Positions 57,744-64,000 of a DNA stretch of 64,000 nucleotides are shown piece after piece. A program made the position numbers and the translations under genes. A model generated the notes under the pieces. The model worked only from the letters and a program-made list of their open reading frames with translations. It did not search any database and was not told the origin of the DNA. Within the stretch, counting starts at the first letter, position 1, and every line of letters begins with the position of its first letter. The stretch covers positions 10,029,103 through 10,093,102 of the forward strand of contig NC_087254.1 in assembly GCF_037042905.1 (NCBI RefSeq). The letters run 5' to 3'. The DNA comes from Lytechinus pictus (taxonomy: Eukaryota; Echinodermata; Echinoidea; Temnopleuroida; Toxopneustidae).

Positions 57744-58205
57744 TTTAACCAATAACAATCCAGCCTTGGTTGTTGGTAATTGATGTGGAAAGAATAGTCT
57801 AAGCGGGATTGATCTAGAGTTACTTTATTGAAGATTTTCTGAAAACACTTTAAATAGGTAGGGGAATTTGTGCCAAACAAAGACAATCAAATTTATGCAG
57901 GTCAGTTGAAATGCATTTTTTTAACATGAACTTATTATTCTTCTTTAAGTAATCATATTATATTATAGAAGAATGATACGTTTAATTTTAAGTAATATCG
58001 TAAACGATTCCCCCATACACGCATGTTTTAATGATACATCTGTGACATGTCTCCTGATGCAGACTACGACCAATATGTACTTCCTTGTTTCAATGGGATA
58101 TTGTTTTACCGACATAATCAACACAAGTCTTACACTATTATAAAGGATGCAACTTATTCAAAGCAGGCGCAGATTTCAGACATACAGGTGTTCTCACAAT
58201 CTCAA

Positions 58206-60407
58206 ATGATGGATGCTAAAAGAAAGTTATGTTTGTTTATTTTCATCACATCATATATCGGATATGCCAAATCCAGCCTTTATATGGCCTATAGCGGGAA
58301 CACTGCTGAGGTTAGCCTTGGCACCCGTGCAGTGTTTGAATGTTCCTCGTCATCGCAAATCTCTCAAGACAAATTGCGATCCGGTCGGATTGAATGGGGC
58401 AGAAACACGAGATACTCGGTGTCTGCTCAAGTCATAGCACGGTGGACAAATGAGAATGGAATTGAGATCTTAGTCGATAACCCCGATGACCGATACAATA
58501 TTGAAGGTGGAATCTTATCCAACGGACGTTTCAGACAATATCTGACTATTCAAAAAGTTCAACGGATTGACCAGACTGATAATACTGGGTATTACTGTGC
58601 TTTATTCAATTCTTCAGCGAGTATGTTGGTTAAATCTGGATATGCTCCATTGACTGTCAAATATCCCCCTGCAGAACATTATCCTCTTTGCACAGCGACA
58701 CCAAATGACATCACCAGAGAAGTAACACTTGTGTGTACATCAGAGAAAACTACTCCAGATGTAACTGTACAATGGTATAAGGACGGACAGAAGGTGTCAG
58801 ATGCACATCCGACTGGTTACAAAATGAAATCGACCTATGAGGCCCTTGAAGATGAATTTCGAAGCGAATTCGAATGCCGACTACATTACGTGGACGGAAT
58901 TGATGTTGAGGTTCGTCGATCCTGTACATTTAGTAAACCGCGAGTGGCTATTTTAAGAATTGGAGGAGAATCTCCAAATGAAGAAAGTACATATCATGCA
59001 TTTGCTGTATCTAATCCCCCTCTCACATCCGACATCAACTGCACGCTGGAAGAATCTTCAGACACTTCCCAACGTTTCGATAAAGAGTTTCCTGGATATG
59101 GGGTGGCAGCCGTAGGACCTGTAGCTCCAACTGATAATGGTAGCACACTGGTGTGTCAGGCCAAAAATGTCTTCGGAACTGAGGATGCCAGGATGACAGT
59201 ATACAGTCCAAGCGATAACCAGGATGGAGAAACTACTATCTCATCCGTTGTGACCAGTTATATGCCAGGCGGTCAAGTTCTCCAGGCCACAATTTGGCCC
59301 ACAGAACAAGAGATAATTCCTGGAGAGAATGCGACGTTTGTGTGTAGCTACAGCCTTACCATCCACTCGCACGTTCCGGCAAAAGTAGAGATCAAATGGG
59401 AACATGATGATACTGTTACCACCGAGACAGAAGATAATATCCTTTTCATTACTAATGCAGATTATGAAGATTTCACAGAGACATCGGTAACCTGCATTGC
59501 TTCTGTAATTACCGATGACCCAATGATCAATACGGTTCCTGAACGCAGTTCTGCAACAGTTCGAATCGGCAAAGCGAGTCCTTGCGACCCAAAACTATTA
59601 TCCTCAAGTTCGACGCAAGGACAGTCCCACACCAATATGAAACCCTATTATATCGCCGGCATATTCGTTTTGGCCGGATTGGTTCTCATATTGATTATCG
59701 CTCTAATGTTTGTAATGGTGAGAAAACAGAAACATCAGAAGAAATCTCGCTCTGACTGGGAACAATCTTCCAGATCTCAAGTTACCTACCGTGCTGATTC
59801 TGTCTCTTCAGGAGAAAGACCTGACAACAGAATCGTCCGTCAATCATCCATCCAGCGAGCATTACCGGCCGAACCAAATCAACCCGCACCAACCACGACA
59901 CTCCGATCCGTTGTGACCTCACCTTCTCCAGCCACTTTGATAATCAATGATTCTGGCAGACACAGGCTGGAATCCATCTCCAGTTGCACCACGTGTAATA
60001 CAACCACTACGGATCTTCCATACCAGGAGATGGTGGGCGATACTGGTATCAACAAAAGCCGCCACGGAAGTGTCTCGAGCAACGTCAATTTCAAACGCCA
60101 CGTCCCTCTTATCCGAAGCCACTCTGTATCGGCAACAATGATACCTGTTCCGAATGGAGGCTTCTTGCCTTCAACTGCAAATGACCATCCTGGTTTCCAA
60201 CGTACGGTGAGCGAAGGTGCTGGTGAAGACTGCTACGAAGATCCTGATGCTATTCGAGAGCGTCGTCGGGCGAACCGAGCTCCTAGCAACGATTACCAGT
60301 CGACAGACAATGGCTCATCTATAATGTCAATGACAATGCAGAATAAGCAGCTAGCATCCCAGTATGCCAACTCATCGCTTACGGATGATTCTGTTTTCCT
60401 TGTCTGA
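58206..60407 (+). CDS. Single-exon immunoglobulin-superfamily membrane receptor, copy B (733 aa)
   Basis: Paralogue of the gene at 27180 with the same layout: signal peptide (1-23), four Ig-like domains (Cys pairs 46/131, 177/224, 279/317, 380/430; the third lacks the core Trp), membrane helix about 481-505, and a tail with tyrosines in VTYRAD, PYQEM, CYEDP, DYQST and QYANS and the C-terminus SVFLV. Two single-residue gaps separate it from copy A; the signal peptide and first strands have changed most. The frame stays open 53 codons further upstream (from 58047), but that extension lacks a signal peptide and the matching stretch in copy A has a stop directly before its ATG, so the inner start MMDAKRK is preferred. 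No introns in the coding region. Ligand and role unknown. Confidence 0.92.
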   Translation: MMDAKRKLCLFIFITSYIGYAKSSLYMAYSGNTAEVSLGTRAVFECSSSSQISQDKLRSGRIEWGRNTRYSVSAQVIARWTNENGIEILVDNPDDRYNIEGGILSNGRFRQYLTIQKVQRIDQTDNTGYYCALFNSSASMLVKSGYAPLTVKYPPAEHYPLCTATPNDITREVTLVCTSEKTTPDVTVQWYKDGQKVSDAHPTGYKMKSTYEALEDEFRSEFECRLHYVDGIDVEVRRSCTFSKPRVAILRIGGESPNEESTYHAFAVSNPPLTSDINCTLEESSDTSQRFDKEFPGYGVAAVGPVAPTDNGSTLVCQAKNVFGTEDARMTVYSPSDNQDGETTISSVVTSYMPGGQVLQATIWPTEQEIIPGENATFVCSYSLTIHSHVPAKVEIKWEHDDTVTTETEDNILFITNADYEDFTETSVTCIASVITDDPMINTVPERSSATVRIGKASPCDPKLLSSSSTQGQSHTNMKPYYIAGIFVLAGLVLILIIALMFVMVRKQKHQKKSRSDWEQSSRSQVTYRADSVSSGERPDNRIVRQSSIQRALPAEPNQPAPTTTLRSVVTSPSPATLIINDSGRHRLESISSCTTCNTTTTDLPYQEMVGDTGINKSRHGSVSSNVNFKRHVPLIRSHSVSATMIPVPNGGFLPSTANDHPGFQRTVSEGAGEDCYEDPDAIRERRRANRAPSNDYQSTDNGSSIMSMTMQNKQLASQYANSSLTDDSVFLV

Positions 60408-61070
60408 AATGGTGACGACCTCAGCATTCATCTTCTTGCATCTTTTCAAAACACCACTATTGTGGATTTCTTACATTCCAATGGGTATGTTAATTATCAA
60501 TACCAACGAAGCATATCCATGTACATTGTAAGAAGTTTTGTTGTCTGAAAAGATTATTATGCTGACATCGTTGTCGATAGATTATGGCAAAATATGTGTA
60601 ATAGCACCAAATTATCATTATCGAAGCTTGATAGTAATCATACCAAAGCATTAATGAAGATGACGAAGATGGTGGTGAAGACGAAGATGATTGTGGTTTT
60701 GGTAAGGATGACGATAGCCTGAGCGACGAAGAAGAAGTTGATCAGGCTGGTGGTTTATCATTATGATGACTATGACGACGAGATTTACCATAGGATTAGG
60801 AGACTGTTGATGGCGATGATGATGACGACGACGATGTTGCATGTGGGGATTGCCTGATAACGACAAGAAGGGAGGATTAAACAAGTTAAACAAAAATGCA
60901 AAGAAATTGTCGGGGATAGAATAGAAAAGCCTGCGCGAGTCACCTCAATGTGCCTCAACATGTATGAGAATTAAGATTGTTCTCGAATTTCTGTGCTTAT
61001 GAATATTTAGGCCCTGTTTGAAAATGATGAACATTTTATCAAGGCGAGTTGTAAACTTAATATACTGACA
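60408..61070. other. 3' flank of Ig gene B, with degenerate (GAT)n
   Basis: GATGAC/GACGAAGAT-rich at 60655-60840, collinear with the flank of copy A. The His/Arg-rich minus-strand translation is a repeat artefact. Confidence 0.55.
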
Positions 61071-61395
61071 AGTGGAACGTTGTGGCCTAGTGGATTAGTC
61101 TCCGGACTTTGAAACACAGGGTCGTGGGTTCAAATCCCAGCAATGGCGTAATTTCCTCCAGCAAGGAATTCGTCAACTGTGTGCTGCACTCGACCCAGGT
61201 GATGTGAATGGGTACCGGCAGGAAGTAATTCCTCAAAAAACCGTATGTGCCTTAATCGGTTGCCTATATAGCTTAGTCGGGGTAATAATAATCATGTAAT
61301 AGCAGGGCCTTTTTTAAGGGCCATTAGCACCGAAAGGTGGACCTGTGCGCTATATAAGTAGTCACCATTACTATTATCATTATTATTAATTGTTA
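61071..61395 (+). mobile_element. tRNA-derived SINE, full length
   Basis: A-box TGTGGCCTAGTGG, B-box GTGGGTTCAAATCCC, body TGTGCTGCACTCGACCCAGG and GGGTACCGGCAGGA, then GCGCTATATAAGTAG and an ATT-rich tail. Absent at the matching position of arm A, so inserted after the duplication. Confidence 0.85.
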
Positions 61396-63108
61396 TTTTC
61401 TTCGATCACAATTAAATTCTTCTGTCAAACTGTATACTTAATTGATATTTAACTTGTTAATTTAAGTAGTAACGAATGAACAGTTAAAAACAATGAATCA
61501 AAATGAATTATTTTATGTTATTCCATTGTAAATAACAAAGATCGCAGAGCAAATAGTGGGAGCTCTCACGTCCATTTTAATCACTTATTTCCGCACTTAA
61601 ATATAATATAATCGGCCTATTTTAATCTATCGTACGATTTACGTCATATTTTTAAATGATTCTCTGATATATTTCTGTAGAGTGTCGATTTTTTTCTTTT
61701 ATTTATTGAATTGAAAATGCAAAATGTAGTGGGTTATCGATTACTAAACGAATATTATTTTGAAGGGAACATTCTATCATCCGGATGTACATATTTTATG
61801 TTGACATGTTGACTTAAGTTTGTTGATATATTTTAAAATGTGATTATTAAGGTTCGTGGTATAATGTTCAATTATTCAGATGTTAATGTTCTGGTGTTAC
61901 GACTTCTCACAGTCATGGTTATTAAATGTGAACATGTAGCTAAAAAGAATATTCAGATATGAATATGCAACGGACGCAATATTAACATAATTTTGTGTAT
62001 CTATACACAATGTTCAAAGTTTGATGGATAAGATGCATGCTGATTGGAGTATTAGAAAATATTTAGAATGATGTGTTTATTTTTTTTTATTATTCTGATA
62101 TCCTCATATCATGAATCGAGCACTTTATTATTCAGTATGACCACCAGCTTTATGGAGTTATTTTCACCCTTATTCAACAGTAAAATGTAAAGGTGTATGT
62201 TTAAATCCTTTGTAACCAAAATGATGTTTAAAAAGAAGAGAATATGCACTTAAATATAAAAAATATGGTATGAGATCCCTGCATATAGAATGTTTGATTG
62301 ATAGTTTATATCAAATATATAGTTACACTGCATTTTGTTGAACGGGAATTTTCAAGACTTGTTATTAACCACAGTAGTGTAACAGATACAAGTTTTATGT
62401 TTTTAGTATACGCTTACGTCTGTCCGATTGATAATAATGAAAGCACTGCAAGGTGAAACGTTTCCTGATATACAAAGTAATATACAAAAACATTTTAAAG
62501 AAAGCTTTATTTGGACTGGAATATGAATTGATGTGATTCCATTTTGTATAAATTTAGCGGAGATTCAAATCTCAACTGAGAGATTGTCAAACCTCCAAAC
62601 ATAGCTGTAGAAACAATGTGGGGCCCCTGGGAGAAAAGCTTAGCTATTATTGTACATAATTTAATTATAAAAGGCCTATGATAACGTCTTACGATCGACT
62701 GATAAAAATTCTCAATTCAATCAATGGAGAGAGAAAAAAAATCAGTCCTACGGCTTTGTTGCAACAGGGTATAGATTGCACAAATAATTAAGGTTTATAA
62801 ATTTCGTAATATGAGTCACTTTTCATCACGTTGTGTTGGTAACATCAGGGTTCCGTTTTGAAAACAATAACAAATGCATAATTTCAATAACAAATTGGCT
62901 ATCAGCCAATTAGATTAAAGGATTTCAGTGGCTTTTAACTGTTACTGTATATTATTTTGTTATTATAACAAGTTTTATGAAACGGACCCCAGGTCCAAAA
63001 CATTAAGTAAACACACAAATAGGAGAACTGATACTCTCGCCACTACAATATTTTTGCGTCATCCGTACATCTTTTAATTTACATATATTCTGTATATAGG
63101 CCTATACA
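61396..63108. other. Duplicated non-coding flank (arm B)
   Basis: AT-rich, collinear with 31050-34400 without the foldback element of arm A. No gene. Confidence 0.5.
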
Positions 63109-63388
63109 CAGTGGCGTACAGATGGGGGTGGCTTGGGGGCTCTTGCCCCCCACAAATTTTCACGACAAGAAAAAAAAAGAGAAAATGGAATAAAAAGAAA
63201 GAGAGAAGGGTGAAATATTACATTATTTTTTTAATATTAGGTAAAAACTATTACAAAACAGGATTTTAGTTGTAATAAAAATGTCGTAATTTCGCTCGCT
63301 CGCTTTGCCCCCTCGCAACTTTTTAAAATAATTTTTTACTAGATACGCAGTATGCTGCCCCTAAATTTTTTTGGCTCATTACGTCACT
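63109..63388. mobile_element. hAT-like MITE
   Basis: Starts CAGTGGCGTACAG and ends ATTACGTCACTG. Flanks CCTATACA and GCTATACG look like a decayed 8-bp target duplication, as for hAT elements. Arm A has the empty site (GTCCGTATACATACCC near 34400). The interior carries TTTCGCTCGCTCGC and CCCC runs. Confidence 0.6.
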
Positions 63389-64000
63389 GGCTATACGTAC
63401 ATATTCTATTTCAACGATAGATATGCATCGATTATAAATGACAAATATGACCGATTTGAGATGTGTTTTGAACGTTTGAAAATGGACGCAATCATGTTAA
63501 ACTCTTATCCTAATTGAGGTTTGATTGATGAATTGAAGAATATTTCATAATCATTGTCGTATTACAAAACGATGAAGTATATCGCAAGTGAGAGCCACAC
63601 AGTAAAGTCATAATTAGACTTTTGAATGCAAGTGAGACTGAGGAAGGGGAAGGGATATTGAAATGGCCTTAAAACGTGCCAAACAGGAGATATTAAGAGG
63701 GAATGTTATGCTACAATCAAATCAACAATATGTCTGCTCAATGTCTGATATAACATCGTCTTTTGTTGCACAAAATATTGTATTTTATATGCATTTTACC
63801 ATTAAACAATGTGTAAACTATTAATTACTGTGTGTGTCTGTGATATTGCTGTGTTTTTTTCACTGACAAGGAAATCAAGGTCTGAACATGCTGGAAGTAA
63901 AAACGAAAATCTGAAAAAATACAGGTTGGTGCTGATAGATCGGATAAATAAGAAAAGATTTGAGCGTTGACAAAGTTAAATGACTATTAATTAAATAGGA
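63389..64000. other. Right end of window, duplicated flank
   Basis: Collinear with about 34420-35800; no gene seen. Confidence 0.45.

Larger units (their letters stand above)
57690..64000. repeat. Segmental duplication, arm B (continues past window)
   Basis: Collinear with 26685-35800 in the same orientation, about 31 kb away (start codon to start codon 31026 bp). The match still holds close to the window end (ACAGGTTGGTGCTGATAGAT against ACAAGTTGGTGACAGTTCAT). Confidence 0.8.

Noticed and set aside
58047-58205. 53-residue N-terminal extension of Ig gene B
   Set aside because: No signal peptide, not conserved, and copy A has a stop codon directly before the homologous start.

Overview
This is animal nuclear DNA: AT-rich, with spliced genes (GT..AG introns), tRNA-derived SINEs, many MITEs, Gypsy-type LTR retrotransposons and CR1/L2- and Jockey-like LINE fragments. 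DNA-PKcs, a metazoan mitochondrial L12 and long immunoglobulin-domain receptors fit a marine invertebrate deuterostome, most likely an echinoderm. Phylum and species are inference; no marker settles them.

Layout. 1-4.8 kb: the last five exons of PRKDC (DNA-PKcs) on +, ending in the FATC domain, followed by three extra tandem copies of the FATC-coding 3' end. 4.8-8.5 kb: MITEs plus one orphan 3'-terminal exon (7661-7822, +) with its own polyadenylation signal. 8.5-14.0 kb: a complete five-exon MRPL12 on -, whose introns hold a MITE-split SINE, a foldback element made of a 49-bp minisatellite, and a palindromic TTAA MITE. 14-26.7 kb: no host gene. This stretch is a decayed array of about 100-bp units carrying a GCTCGCGCTTCGCGCTCGC core, locally a 309-bp higher-order repeat, with SINEs, a LINE fragment, a polypurine block and a 26-bp minisatellite.

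26.7-35.8 kb and 57.7-64 kb are the two arms of a segmental duplication. Each carries one single-exon gene for a four-Ig-domain, single-pass membrane receptor (735 and 733 aa) with the same tyrosine-rich tail, and each has a conserved NRF1-like site about 470 bp upstream. Between the arms (35.8-57.7 kb) lie two large transposon nests. One is an 8.15-kb PIF/Harbinger-like element inserted into an older MITE. The other is a Gypsy element with 141-bp LTRs that was itself split by an inverted second Gypsy element and by a LINE.

PRKDC acts in nuclear double-strand-break repair and MRPL12 in mitochondrial translation and transcription; their convergent arrangement shows no functional link. The paired Ig receptors, with candidate SH2 and PDZ ligand motifs, are the most interesting possibly undescribed host system. 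The most unusual structures are the FATC tandem copies, the foldback minisatellites and the nested transposons.
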